This document shows positions 7,091 to 15,656 of a stretch of 64,000 bases of DNA, piece after piece (the first letter of the stretch is position 1; every line of letters begins with the position of its first letter). The position numbers and the translations under genes were made by a program. Origin of the DNA: Guptibacillus hwajinpoensis (lineage in GTDB: Bacteria; Bacillota; Bacilli; Bacillales; Guptibacillaceae). The stretch covers positions 62,001-126,000 of the forward strand of contig NZ_JAIVKU010000005.1 of NCBI RefSeq assembly GCF_020524165.1. Reading direction: 5' to 3'. Under the pieces are notes generated by a model. That model saw nothing but the letters and a program-made list of their open reading frames with translations. It had not been told where the DNA came from and searched no databases.

Positions 7091-7843
7091 TTAGTTTCTG
7101 TTAACTACTTGCTTTTGAAGCAGCGTGATATCAAGATCAAGAACCATTTTTTCAGAGATCGCAGTAAATGTTCCTTCTCCAAGTACTTCATCTCCAGCAG
7201 CATTCGTTACAGGTTGACGATTTAGCGATTCATCAATTTGAAGAATGTGGGCACGATTGAGTTCGCAGTATGGGAGTTCATTGAAATACTGTGTAGCTTC
7301 CTGATGGAATTGAGATAGATCTGTACCCATTAACGAGTCTTTTTCAGGATAACCATCTGGAAGATCTCGAGAGATTGCATACTCCCATTCTTGACGATTA
7401 TTTAAGAATGGTCCTACAACTGGTGCAGTTTGAAGTTCAACATCGGCAACACAATCAAATGGCACGTTAACAGTAAGTGAACGAATTCCTGAGTTTAATT
7501 GGTTGTCATCACCAAATACTGTAGGGTTAATTGCGTATCTAATATTTTTTCTTACAAAACCACTGATATATAATTTGCCAGTATCATTTGTCTGGTTTGT
7601 TGGGGTAGTCGCATTAGAAAGCAATTTACACTGATCTAAGAACACTCTTTTCTTGATATCCTTGATTTCAAGAACATCAGCCGGCAGGTCGATATTTGCA
7701 TGCATCGGAATTTGGATATTAAAAGCATCTAATACAACGGGTACCTTGATTAAGCTTGGTGAAGTGGGAGTTGGGAATGCTGCAACATTTTCTGCTTGAC
7801 ATGAATTTGTAGATGCAGATCTACGAATAGGTCTAAAACCCAT
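7091..7843 (-). CDS. CsxC/SPOCS-like spore surface protein
   Basis: 250 residues with the short Cys-poor form of the domain shared with the downstream paralog. Landmarks are FNIQIPMHANIDLP, VLEIKDIKKRVFLDQCKLL, LYISGFVRKNIRYAINP, SLTVNVPFDC, GYPEKDSLMGTDLSQF, TQYFNELPYCEL and the end ISEKMVLDLDITLLQKQVV. No signal peptide or membrane segment is seen. The family is associated with spores in Bacillus and Clostridium; the name is from memory and the function is unknown. AGGAGG precedes the ATG. The 130-base gap to the next paralog holds a perfect palindrome and a separate candidate promoter, so the two may be expressed independently. Confidence 0.78.
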   Translation of the reverse strand: MGFRPIRRSASTNSCQAENVAAFPTPTSPSLIKVPVVLDAFNIQIPMHANIDLPADVLEIKDIKKRVFLDQCKLLSNATTPTNQTNDTGKLYISGFVRKNIRYAINPTVFGDDNQLNSGIRSLTVNVPFDCVADVELQTAPVVGPFLNNRQEWEYAISRDLPDGYPEKDSLMGTDLSQFHQEATQYFNELPYCELNRAHILQIDESLNRQPVTNAAGDEVLGEGTFTAISEKMVLDLDITLLQKQVVNRN

Positions 7844-7875
7844 AAATATTTCCTCCTATTAAAATTATAGTAGAG

Positions 7876-7959
7876 CTAGCTTTTTGCTAGTTCCTTGTAT
7901 AATAAATGCAAAGAGGAGGTGAACGGAGACGGCTTTTTAACAGGTAATAAAGCCTTTTT
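7876..7959 (+). other. Orphan hairpins with an intrinsic-terminator shape and a ribosome-binding-like site
   Basis: Two hairpins lie on the plus strand upstream of the minus-strand csxC-like gene: CTAGC-TTTTT-GCTAG (7876-7890), and GGCTTT...AAAGCC followed by TTTTTA (7931-7959). Between them are TATAAT and AGAGGAGGTGAAC, which could start a 16-codon frame from GTG that runs into the second hairpin. No gene is recognised. It could be a small RNA or a leaderless peptide gene. Confidence 0.3.
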
Positions 7960-7983
7960 ATTTATTTAGTCCTTATAATAAAG

Positions 7984-8029
7984 AAAAATACCCTAACAAG
8001 TAGACTTTTCCTGTCCATTCGTTAGGGTA
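7984..8029 (-). terminator. Rho-independent terminator of fabI
   Basis: TACCCTAAC / GTTAGGGTA arms followed by TTTTTC on the minus strand, shortly after the fabI stop. Confidence 0.85.
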
Positions 8030-8053
8030 CTCTTTATGGAAATGTTCCTATCA

Positions 8054-8830
8054 TCAAGTCGCGATAATATTATATCCGCTATCTACATGAATCATCTCAC
8101 CAGTAATTCCTCCTGAAAGATCACTCATTAAGAATAGTGCTGTGTTTCCTACGTCTTCCTTCGTTACCGTGCGACGCATTGGAGATTTCTCTTCAATTTC
8201 TTTAATAACCGAATTAAAGTCGCCAATTCCTTTTGCTGCAAGCGTACGGATCGGTCCAGCAGAAATCGCGTTCACACGGATGTTGTCTTTTCCAAGGTCA
8301 TTCGCAAGGTACTTCACACTTGCGTCAAGGGAAGCTTTTGCAACACCCATGACATTGTAGTTGTTCACAACACGTTCGCCACCAAGGTACGTCATCGTTA
8401 GGATGCTTCCACCTTCCGTCATGAGTGGACGAGCTGCTTTCGATACAGCTGTGAGGGAATATGAGCTAATGTTATGCGCTAGCAAGAATCCTTCACGCGT
8501 TGTTTCAAGGTACTCCCCTTTTAGTTCTTCTGTTTTCGCGAATGCGATACAGTGAGCAAGGCCGTGAATCACACCGACTTCTTCTTTAATTTGAGTGAAT
8601 GTCGCTTCAATTTCCTCATCATTTGTAATGTCACAAGGTAAAATGACGGAATCATCACGATCCAGCGTCCCTGCAAGGTCTCGAACGTTTTTCTCAAGAC
8701 GCTCACCTGCGTAAGTAAAGATCAATCGTGCACCGGCACTGCTTAATGCCTGTGCAATCCCCCAGGCAATGCTTCGTTTATTTGCAACGCCCATCACAAC
8801 ATATGTACGGTTCTCAAGAGACAGGTTCAT
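8054..8830 (-). CDS. fabI: Enoyl-ACP reductase (NADH), FabI
   Basis: Reduces trans-2-enoyl-ACP in the last step of each fatty-acid elongation cycle. 258 residues from MNLSLENRTYVVMGVANKRSIAWGIA, the same length and start as B. subtilis FabI. The SDR-type catalytic pair is in YNVMGVAKASLD (Tyr-x6-Lys), followed by ISAGPIRTLAAKGI. The ATG at 8836 lies too close to the GAGGAG Shine-Dalgarno; the ATG at 8830 has seven-base spacing. A degenerate FapR box overlaps the presumed promoter, as at fabHF, so malonyl-CoA-dependent control is likely. It is transcribed alone, with its own terminator. Triclosan-type inhibitors target this family. Confidence 0.97.
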   Translation of the reverse strand: MNLSLENRTYVVMGVANKRSIAWGIAQALSSAGARLIFTYAGERLEKNVRDLAGTLDRDDSVILPCDITNDEEIEATFTQIKEEVGVIHGLAHCIAFAKTEELKGEYLETTREGFLLAHNISSYSLTAVSKAARPLMTEGGSILTMTYLGGERVVNNYNVMGVAKASLDASVKYLANDLGKDNIRVNAISAGPIRTLAAKGIGDFNSVIKEIEEKSPMRRTVTKEDVGNTALFLMSDLSGGITGEMIHVDSGYNIIAT

Positions 8831-8863
8831 ATCCATGCTCCTCCTCGAATTTATTATTAGTTA

Positions 8864-8885
8864 TTAGCACCACGTCCTAAGTATA
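8864..8885 (-). promoter_or_regulatory. FapR operator overlapping the fabI -10 region
   Basis: Minus strand TTAGGACGTGGTGCTAA (8864-8880) matches 14 of 17 positions of a TTAGTACCTGGTACTAA-type FapR box. A TATACT -10 (8880-8885) shares its last T with the box. The strong fabHF box overlaps its -10 in exactly the same register. The -35 region is weak. Confidence 0.7.
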
Positions 8886-8919
8886 ACATGGTTTGACAAA
8901 CATGCACCATGAGGATTTT

Positions 8920-9072
8920 TCACCCTTTGCTTGTTTGAATATTTCGTCTCTCATATCCACATGCAGGACATTCAAAAATGATGTTCTGATTTGACTGAGC
9001 TGTGATTGACTGTTCCATTTCAGTGGACCTTCCACAAACGGGACAAATGACTTTTGGAATTTCGTTATTCAT
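8920..9072 (-). CDS. Zinc-ribbon mini-protein
   Basis: A 50-residue frame starting MNNEIPKVICPVCGRSTEM and ending near ERRNIQTSKG. Two CPxCG knuckles (CPVCG at residues 10-14, and CPACG about 23 residues later) make a four-cysteine zinc ribbon. A strong AAAGGAGGAG Shine-Dalgarno precedes the ATG, which supports real translation. It could bind nucleic acid or act as a small regulator; the function is unknown. It lies between yjbQ and fabI and reads in the same direction. Confidence 0.75.
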   Translation of the reverse strand: MNNEIPKVICPVCGRSTEMEQSITAQSNQNIIFECPACGYERRNIQTSKG

Positions 9073-9151
9073 TCCTTCTCCTCCTTTTTGTCACCTATGA
9101 TAAAAAGTATCACCTTGTCCGATACATTTATTCTCTAATCCCACAAACATA

Positions 9152-9184
9152 AGAAAACCCCTCTCTCACTATGAGAAAGGGGCT
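9152..9184 (-). terminator. Rho-independent terminator of the antiporter gene
   Basis: CCCCTTTCTCA / TGAGAGAGGGG hairpin followed by TTTTCTT on the minus strand. Confidence 0.85.
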
Positions 9185-9188
9185 AGCA

Positions 9189-11036
9189 TTAATAGCTTAA
9201 CAACGTTCGCACTTCATCGACACTCTCGCTGCTTCCTGTTACAATCAAGCGATCACCAATACGAAGTTCTGTGTCCCCGTGTGGCACGATCGAATCTTTC
9301 CCACGGAAGATACGAACGATGATCGTATCTCCAAGGTACGGGAAGCTACGGAGAGGAACACCATTGTATTCCACATTGTTCATATTAATTTGATAAAGCG
9401 CGTTTTCTTCTCTCGTAAAGATGTTCACAACACCCGGCGATTCAATGAGCGCTTTTAACAGGGCTTTTGTGGAGAAGAAGACAGAGAAGACATCAATGTT
9501 TAGTGCTCTTAACTGATCCGCTATTTCAGTAAGTTCAATTCGTGCAATGACACGCTCGGTTCCATATTCTTTTGCAAATACCGCAATGTCTGAATTCGTC
9601 TCATCATCTCCTGAAGAAATAAGGAGAATATCTGCATCAAAAACGGAACTATTTTTTAAGGTATCGATACTATAATCAGATAGTTCGATCACTTTAAAGT
9701 GACTACTTTGTTTCTCAGAGTCCACTTTTTCCTGCTTCGTATGATAAATCGATGTTTCATAGTTCGCAGGATTAAGCTCAAGCGAAATCGGTAAGGTAAT
9801 TTGGTTTGCCCCAATAATCGCCAGCTTCTTTGCATGAGAACTTTCTTCTGGTTTCGGCATTAATTTCTTGAACAGAATCGGTGCTAAAATACAGCTGATA
9901 ATTGCCACCAAAATTAACGCTGATGACAATTGATCATCGATAATGTTAATACGCTCACCGATTTCAGCAGCTGCAATAACGAGTGAAAGTGTCGACGTTA
10001 GCAACATACCAGATCCAAGCACCGTTTTGGTGTCATACCATTTTTTCAATACGACGACTGGTACTAATTTTGAAGCAAAAAGCGCGATCAATAGTAATGG
10101 AATAAGAATTAACACTTTAGGATCCTGGAATAGGGACCAGATGTCTAATTCGACTCCTACCATAACGAAGAAGATAGGAATGAGAAACCCATATCCAAAT
10201 GAATCAAGCTTTTGCACAAGCTCTGTATTCGGTGAAAGTAACGAAACAAGTGCCCCTGCAAGGAAGGCACCTAAAATGTTTTCAGCACCAACCGTTTCAG
10301 AAATCCCTACCAATACAATAATTAAGGTAAATACGGCCCTTGTTCCAATTTGAATCGTCCCTTTTGACATCGTTTCAATAAAGGAAAGATGTCTGAAATA
10401 GGCACCAAGGAAATAAAGAAGAATCCCAGCTCCGAAAAGAATGAGAAGCAGCCACATATTCCCTTCTCCACCTGAATTAAGGGAAACGAAAATGGCCAAT
10501 AGTATCATCGTAGCAAGATCCGCAATAACGGCAATAAGAAGAATCGTTTGCCCGATGCTGCTTTTCATAATATTAGCGTCCTTCAATGTCGGGACAACAA
10601 CACCAAGTGAAATGGTGGAAATAATCAGCGTCATGAAGAACGCATTGTCGGTGTATCCCAGAACCACAAATAATAAAGAAAGGAGATAGGATACAACGAA
10701 CACAAGAACAAAGACAATGAACGACACAAGAACACGGTTTGGTTCAAACTTACCGCTCGGGAGCTTCACTTTTTTCTTTTTATTCGCAAAAACCGTGAAA
10801 TCAATTTCCAGACCGCTTAGAAACATAAGAAAAATAAAGCCGAGCGTTGATAACGTATCAAGCCACGTATCCCCTTGAACGAGATTAAATCCACTCTGAC
10901 CAATAAAGATCCCAGCAATAATTTCTGCCACTACAACGGGCAAGAAGTTCAATCTGAAGCGGTGTAAGATAAACGGTATTAAAAATGCGATAACAACAAC
11001 AATTACGAGTGATGATACGGATGCACCGTGTTCCAT
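9189..11036 (-). CDS. yjbQ: CPA2 monovalent cation/H+ antiporter with RCK domain (YjbQ/CpaA type)
   Basis: Exchanges K+ or Na+ for H+ across the cytoplasmic membrane. 615 residues: about twelve or thirteen hydrophobic segments fill residues 1-385, including GIFIGQSGFNLV and ENILGAFLAGALVSLLSPN typical of CPA2 exchangers. A TrkA-N-like nucleotide-binding domain starts near residue 400 (LAIIGANQ), and a TrkA-C-like ligand domain follows near 535-612 (GVPLRSFPYLGDTIIVRIFRG ends RIGDRLIVTGS). B. subtilis YjbQ occupies the same position downstream of prpE. The RCK module suggests gating by a nucleotide such as c-di-AMP or NAD(H). An ATG with a nearby GAAGGAGG-like site begins it. Confidence 0.88.
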   Translation of the reverse strand: MEHGASVSSLVIVVVIAFLIPFILHRFRLNFLPVVVAEIIAGIFIGQSGFNLVQGDTWLDTLSTLGFIFLMFLSGLEIDFTVFANKKKKVKLPSGKFEPNRVLVSFIVFVLVFVVSYLLSLLFVVLGYTDNAFFMTLIISTISLGVVVPTLKDANIMKSSIGQTILLIAVIADLATMILLAIFVSLNSGGEGNMWLLLILFGAGILLYFLGAYFRHLSFIETMSKGTIQIGTRAVFTLIIVLVGISETVGAENILGAFLAGALVSLLSPNTELVQKLDSFGYGFLIPIFFVMVGVELDIWSLFQDPKVLILIPLLLIALFASKLVPVVVLKKWYDTKTVLGSGMLLTSTLSLVIAAAEIGERINIIDDQLSSALILVAIISCILAPILFKKLMPKPEESSHAKKLAIIGANQITLPISLELNPANYETSIYHTKQEKVDSEKQSSHFKVIELSDYSIDTLKNSSVFDADILLISSGDDETNSDIAVFAKEYGTERVIARIELTEIADQLRALNIDVFSVFFSTKALLKALIESPGVVNIFTREENALYQINMNNVEYNGVPLRSFPYLGDTIIVRIFRGKDSIVPHGDTELRIGDRLIVTGSSESVDEVRTLLSY

Positions 11037-11069
11037 TTCTTTCCTCCTTCAAACGTCTGCATTTATGCG

Positions 11070-12431
11070 TTAGACAAGCTGGCTCATAAATGCAGTCGCC
11101 ATTCCAAAATAAATAAGTATACTGATAATGTCATTAATAGTCGTGATGAATGGCCCTGAGGCAACGGCAGGGTCGATGTTCAGTTTGTGCATCAATAATG
11201 GGACAAGTGCACCAGCAAGCGTTGCAACAATCAACGTAAATAATAACGAAAAGCCAACCAATAAGCCAAGTAAAAAGGTTCCTTTCCATAAAAAGATAAT
11301 GATTGTAACGAGAATACCAGACGTTGCACCTGTAATAAGACCAGTTCCTGCTTCTCGAGCAATAAGAGCCCACTTACTATTCTCTTCAAAATCTCCCGTT
11401 GCAAGTCCTCTAACAACAACTGCAAGCGCCTGCGTACCAGTGTTCCCTGCCATACCAGCAATAAGAGGAATAAAGACGGCTAGAAGCGGTACTTTATCGA
11501 GCGTCACTTCAAATTGACCAATTAAACTTGCTGTCATCATCCCAAGAAATAGAAGGATAATGAGCCAGGGAAGTCTTTTTTTCGCTGATGAAAATGGGTT
11601 ACGATCAAACGAACGATCATCTGAAATGGCCGCGAGTTTTGAATAATCCTCTGATGCTTCTTCTTCAATAACATCAACGATATCATCGTGCGTAATAATT
11701 CCGAGTAAATGGTTTTGAAAATCAAGAACAGGAAGGGCTAGAAAGTCATAGTCTCTCATAATTCTAGCGGCCTCTTCCTGATCTTCTCCAACTGAAATGG
11801 AAACAACGCGTTCATTCATAATTTCTTCAATTAACGTATCTTCTTCCGCAATAATTAAATCACGTAAAGAAATAACGCCCACGAGCCTTTTTTGTTCATC
11901 TAATACAAATATATAGTAGATCGTCTCAGCCTCAGGGGCTTCCTGTCTTAAAATTTGCATCGCACGCTTTACCGTTTGGTGAGCGCGAATCGACACAAAT
12001 TCGGTTGTCATAATACTACCAGCTGTTTTTTCTTCATAATGAAGCAACTCTTTAATTTCGTCCGCTGCATCATCATCCATAATCGTTAAGTAGCTTGCGA
12101 TTTGTTCTGGATTTAACTCATTTAAAACGTCAACGGCATCATCCGCATACATTTCAGCAAGCATCTTCGCCGCATAAGCAGGTTCCATTTCTGAGATGTA
12201 CTCTTCTTGTTCTTCAATGTCGAAGTTTTGGAAAATCTCCGCCATTTCGCGTGGCGATAAATAGGTGTACACGAGTAGCCTGATCTGTTCGGATACTGTT
12301 AAGAAAAATTGTGATTGTTCGTATGGGTGAATATCAAGAAATAACTCACGAAATGCGTCTATTTCTTCTTGATCTAAGTGATGTATGAGTGCGTCGTACA
12401 AAGCTTGCGTATCTTGCTCCTGGTAAGCCAC
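11070..12431 (-). CDS. mgtE: Magnesium transporter MgtE
   Basis: A Mg2+-selective channel gated by cytoplasmic Mg2+. 453 residues from the preferred GTG at 12431, which follows GGGAGGTG; the longer frame from TTG 12464 has no ribosome binding site. Order: N-terminal superhelical MgtE_N domain (~1-130), two CBS domains (~135-255; SIMTTEFVSI, IMNERVVSISVGEDQEE), a connecting helix, then five membrane helices with GNTGTQALAVVVRGLA and the pore-lining SGPFITTINDIISILIYF. All hallmark residues look intact. B. subtilis mgtE is preceded by an M-box riboswitch, but no M-box core was recognised in the ~140-base leader here. Confidence 0.93.
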   Translation of the reverse strand: MAYQEQDTQALYDALIHHLDQEEIDAFRELFLDIHPYEQSQFFLTVSEQIRLLVYTYLSPREMAEIFQNFDIEEQEEYISEMEPAYAAKMLAEMYADDAVDVLNELNPEQIASYLTIMDDDAADEIKELLHYEEKTAGSIMTTEFVSIRAHQTVKRAMQILRQEAPEAETIYYIFVLDEQKRLVGVISLRDLIIAEEDTLIEEIMNERVVSISVGEDQEEAARIMRDYDFLALPVLDFQNHLLGIITHDDIVDVIEEEASEDYSKLAAISDDRSFDRNPFSSAKKRLPWLIILLFLGMMTASLIGQFEVTLDKVPLLAVFIPLIAGMAGNTGTQALAVVVRGLATGDFEENSKWALIAREAGTGLITGATSGILVTIIIFLWKGTFLLGLLVGFSLLFTLIVATLAGALVPLLMHKLNIDPAVASGPFITTINDIISILIYFGMATAFMSQLV

Positions 12432-12575
12432 TCTGCACACCTCCCTGTTGTTTTTTGATAACAAAGTTACAAATGCTCAAATATGGCTATATCATTTATC
12501 GTAAAGTTTCGATAAGCTTTGCTTAAGCGGTTGTATCTCTGTACTTATGCTATAAGAAAGTAAAATTACCTTCCT

Positions 12576-12605
12576 ATCTTAGTCGGTGTGTAGTTATTTT
12601 GTCAA
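12576..12605 (-). promoter_or_regulatory. Candidate sigma-A promoter for mgtE
   Basis: Minus strand: TTGACA (12600-12605), 18-base spacer, TAAGAT (12576-12581). It leaves a ~140-base leader before the GTG start. Confidence 0.5.
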
Positions 12606-12703
12606 AAATAAATACAGGAACCGATTTGCAAACGGAAGGATTTCAGATAAGATAGGAAATGTGATTAAAAGAAGGAACGCTTTTCTTTAGAAAGGATTAT
12701 ATC

Positions 12704-13888
12704 ATGAACAATGACAATCAAACACCATGGCAACAAATAGATTTCACACTTTTGTTCTTTGTATTTCTTCTGATGTGTATCAGTACTGTTGCCATTTACA
12801 GCGCGCAGGCTTCACTACCCGGAGAATTAAAAAACTTTAACTTTGCAGGAAGACAGCTTACATGGTATTTCGTAGGTACGTTCGTGCTTTCTCTTACACT
12901 GGTCATTGATTTTGATCGCTTTAGACAGCTTTCCTGGTATCTCTACGGATTTGGTATTCTTCTTCTGATTTTATTAGCAGTAAGTCCAGAATTTATTGGA
13001 AGTTATCAAATCGCGCCAATTCGGAATGGTGCTAAGAGTTGGTTTGTCCTTCCGGGTCTAGGAAGTGTGCAACCATCTGAGTTTATGAAAATTTTCTTAA
13101 TCATCACCATTGCTTCAGCATCTGTTTCACATCATGAAAAACATCCAACAAAAACCATTCAAACGGACCTGATTTTATTAGCAAAGATTTTCGGCATTGC
13201 CGCAGCTCCTTTACTTATTGTTATGGCTCAGCCTGACTTAGGGACCGCAATGGTATTTACCGCTATTGTCGTTAGTATTACGCTAGTATCTGGTGTACGT
13301 TGGAGACTTCTTTCACTTTTGAGTTTAATAGGTGTTGCTGGAGTTTCCGCATTAGTGTTTATCTTTTTTAAGTTTCCTGCCTTTTTTAAAGCTTACTTAC
13401 TTGATGAGTATCAGCTTGCCCGTTTTTACGGCTGGCTAGCGCCTGAAGAATACGCTGACGCTGGGTATCAAGCAACGAAAGCCATTCTTGCAATTGGCTC
13501 TGGTAAGCTTGAAGGAAAAGGTTACGCAGATGGAACGGTTTATTTTCCTGAAGCACATACCGACTTTATTTTCGCCGTTATTGGTGAAGAATTTGGTTTT
13601 ATTGGAGCAAGCATCACAATCTCCATTTTCTTTATGCTTATTTACCGTATGATCCATACAGCTCTTGAAAGCAATGAGTCATTTGGAAGTTACCTTTGTG
13701 CAGGAGTTATCGGAATGCTGACATTCCAGGTATTCCAAAATATTGGCATGACGATTCGGATCCTCCCCATCACAGGAATTCCATTACCGTTTGTCAGTTA
13801 TGGAGGAAGTGCCCTCTTAACCTATATGATTGCAGTTGGACTTGTATTAAATGTACGCTCACGAACGAAAACGTATATGTTTGAATAA
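12704..13888 (+). CDS. rodA: RodA/FtsW/SpoVE-family peptidoglycan polymerase, closest to RodA
   Basis: A membrane SEDS glycosyltransferase that polymerises lipid II with a partner class B PBP. 394 residues, about ten membrane helices. Family motifs are GAKSWF, QPSEFMKI, QPDLGTAMV (the Asp is the SEDS catalytic residue) and DFIFAVIGEEFGFIGA, with FQNIGM and PITGIPLPFVSYGGSALL near the end. The overall pattern fits RodA (elongasome) better than FtsW or SpoVE, but the subgroup is not certain. GAAAGGA lies eight bases before the ATG. It is divergent from mgtE and ends at a strong terminator, so it is probably monocistronic. Confidence 0.88.
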   Translation: MNNDNQTPWQQIDFTLLFFVFLLMCISTVAIYSAQASLPGELKNFNFAGRQLTWYFVGTFVLSLTLVIDFDRFRQLSWYLYGFGILLLILLAVSPEFIGSYQIAPIRNGAKSWFVLPGLGSVQPSEFMKIFLIITIASASVSHHEKHPTKTIQTDLILLAKIFGIAAAPLLIVMAQPDLGTAMVFTAIVVSITLVSGVRWRLLSLLSLIGVAGVSALVFIFFKFPAFFKAYLLDEYQLARFYGWLAPEEYADAGYQATKAILAIGSGKLEGKGYADGTVYFPEAHTDFIFAVIGEEFGFIGASITISIFFMLIYRMIHTALESNESFGSYLCAGVIGMLTFQVFQNIGMTIRILPITGIPLPFVSYGGSALLTYMIAVGLVLNVRSRTKTYMFE

Positions 13889-13914
13889 CCTGCCCTAGGG
13901 CAGGTTATTTTTTT
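13884..13914 (+). terminator. Rho-independent terminator of rodA
   Basis: AACCTGCCC / GGGCAGGTT perfect stem followed by ATTTTTTT; it overlaps the stop codon. Confidence 0.92.
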
Positions 13915-13979
13915 ATGTGAATGCTGATACTCATTCTAACTTTAGGGAAAAGTTAGAAAAGAGAAGGAGGGAAAGAGAA

Positions 13980-14714
13980 TTGTTCGACATAATTAGTGAT
14001 ATCCATGGATGTTATGATGAAATGAAGACTCTTACGGAGCGTCTTGGCTATAATTGGAAGAATGGTGTTCCCCTTCACCCTAATGGAAGAAAACTTGTTT
14101 TCCCAGGAGATATCACAGACCGTGGTAAAAACTCCCTTGCCGTTGTTGAGATTGTTTCAAAACTTGTGACAACGGGTCAGGCGTTCTATTGCCCTGGAAA
14201 TCATTGCAACAAATTCTATCGCTTTCTGATTGGCAGAAACGTCCAACAAACCCATGGCCTTGAGACTACGGTTGCTGAGCTTGAAGCGCTCTCTAAGGAA
14301 GAGCGAACGACGTTAAAAGAAGCGTTTATTTCTTTATATGAGAATGCACCGCTTTATTTGTCCCTTGATGATGGTGAATTAATTGCTGCACACGCTGGCA
14401 TACCAGAGAAATACATTGGACAAGCAGGAAAAAAGGTTAAAACATTCGTTCTTTACGGCGACATTACTGGTGAATCCCATCCAAATGGGATGCCCATCCG
14501 GAAAGACTGGGCAAGTCAATATGAGGGTAGTGCCCTCATTGTCTATGGTCACACCCCCGTTTTAGAACCAAGATGGGTCAATCATACTGTGAACATTGAT
14601 ACCGGCTGCGTCTTTGGTGGGAAATTAACAGCGCTTAGCTACCCGGAATTGAAAACCACGTCGGTTCCATCCTCTATGCCTTATGTCGCCGAGAAATTCA
14701 CTTCATTTCAGTAA
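13980..14714 (+). CDS. prpE: Bis(5'-nucleosyl)-tetraphosphatase / Ser-Thr-Tyr phosphatase PrpE
   Basis: A PPP-family metallophosphatase; in B. subtilis it hydrolyses Ap4A and protein phospho-residues and is needed for normal spore germination. 244 residues from TTG 13980, which sits nine bases after AGAAGGAGGG and gives [15 protein letters not shown], aligned with the B. subtilis start. The frame extends 21 codons further upstream with no homology. PPP motifs are intact: DIHG, GDITDRG, GNHCNK, AHAGI and YGHTP. The end ([19 protein letters not shown]) is also typical. Its 3' end overlaps the convergent rluD-like gene by 17 bases. Confidence 0.94.
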   Translation: MFDIISDIHGCYDEMKTLTERLGYNWKNGVPLHPNGRKLVFPGDITDRGKNSLAVVEIVSKLVTTGQAFYCPGNHCNKFYRFLIGRNVQQTHGLETTVAELEALSKEERTTLKEAFISLYENAPLYLSLDDGELIAAHAGIPEKYIGQAGKKVKTFVLYGDITGESHPNGMPIRKDWASQYEGSALIVYGHTPVLEPRWVNHTVNIDTGCVFGGKLTALSYPELKTTSVPSSMPYVAEKFTSFQ

Positions 14715-15585
14715 GAGTTCTCATATCATCCTCAAGCTCCGCTTCAAATCGGAGCTTTTTCTGTAGGAAAGGATGATAAAATTCAAGCTTGGCACTATGT
14801 AACGCCTGTCTTGAGATAAGCTCCTTCGTTCCCCCATAAAGATCATCTCCTAACAGTGGATGACCTAAATGAGACATATGCACTCTAATTTGGTGCGTCC
14901 GTCCTGTTTGTAAAGAAAGTTGAAGAAGAGAGAAACCGCTGTATTGTTTGATTGTGTGATAGTCCGTTAATGCGTACTGCCCATCTGGACGAACCGTTCG
15001 TTCAATAATACTGCCGTCCTTTCTTCCGATCGGTGCTTCTACCTTTCCTTGTCCTTCGACTTCACCATGAACAAGCGCTAGATAAGATCGCTTCATTTCT
15101 TTGCTCTTCTGCTGCTGTGAAAGGAGATCGTGGGCATAACGATGTTTCGCAAATAAAACCAGGCCTGACGTATCGCGATCAAGTCGATTGACAGCGTGAA
15201 TGGTTCTCTTCCATTTTCTTGTTTCATAATAATAGAGCACACCCTCGGCAAGGGATTCTGTCGAATGGCGAGACGGTATGGTGGGAAGATTCGCTTGCTT
15301 ATTAATTAGCAAAAAGTGATCATCTTCATAGCAAATCCGTAGCGGCATTTGTCGCGGTTTCATCGTTTCACTTACCTTTTCTTCTGGAAAAACGACTTCG
15401 ACCACATCCCCCTCACTTAAAATGGTGCGCACATTATGGTGGGTTCCATTAACCAATAATTCGCCTCCTTTGAATTTAATATCCGTTAACATGCTTCGAG
15501 ACATGTTTTTCTCCCTTAAAAGAAATTCTCTTAAACCCATTCCTTCTTCTTTTTTTAAAACCAACCAGGTCATTTTAACTGCCAA
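14698..15585 (-). CDS. RluA/RluD-family pseudouridine synthase (YjbO-like)
   Basis: Converts uridine to pseudouridine in RNA. 295 residues: an S4-like RNA-binding region (~12-75, [21 protein letters not shown] ... VNG) and a catalytic domain with [14 protein letters not shown] (catalytic Asp), then the [25 protein letters not shown] motif. B. subtilis YjbO lies in the same place between nadF and prpE. The start is taken as the TTG at 15585, seven bases after GAGGTG; an ATG at codon 5 is the alternative. The target site (16S, 23S or tRNA) cannot be told from sequence alone. Confidence 0.92.
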   Translation of the reverse strand: MAVKMTWLVLKKEEGMGLREFLLREKNMSRSMLTDIKFKGGELLVNGTHHNVRTILSEGDVVEVVFPEEKVSETMKPRQMPLRICYEDDHFLLINKQANLPTIPSRHSTESLAEGVLYYYETRKWKRTIHAVNRLDRDTSGLVLFAKHRYAHDLLSQQQKSKEMKRSYLALVHGEVEGQGKVEAPIGRKDGSIIERTVRPDGQYALTDYHTIKQYSGFSLLQLSLQTGRTHQIRVHMSHLGHPLLGDDLYGGTKELISRQALHSAKLEFYHPFLQKKLRFEAELEDDMRTLTEMK

Positions 15586-15612
15586 TCATACACACCTCAT
15601 TTTTCATTTAGT

Positions 15613-15650
15613 AAAAAAAACAGCACCGCTCAAATGTTGAACAGTACTGT
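15613..15650 (-). terminator. Rho-independent terminator of nadK
   Basis: Imperfect stem ACAGTACTGTTCA / TGAGCGGTGCTGT followed by eight T on the minus strand, between nadK and the rluD-like gene. Confidence 0.7.
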
Positions 15651-15656
15651 CTGCCT

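Noticed and set aside
11134-11517. Several frames on both strands inside mgtE
   Set aside because: Shadows in other frames of a well-conserved transporter.
12432-12600. M-box riboswitch before mgtE
   Set aside because: The conserved TTAGGTGAGGCTCC-type core was searched for by eye on the minus strand and not found.
13917-13979. N-terminal extension of prpE
   Set aside because: It is Lys/Arg/Glu-rich and includes the Shine-Dalgarno; homology starts at the TTG at 13980.
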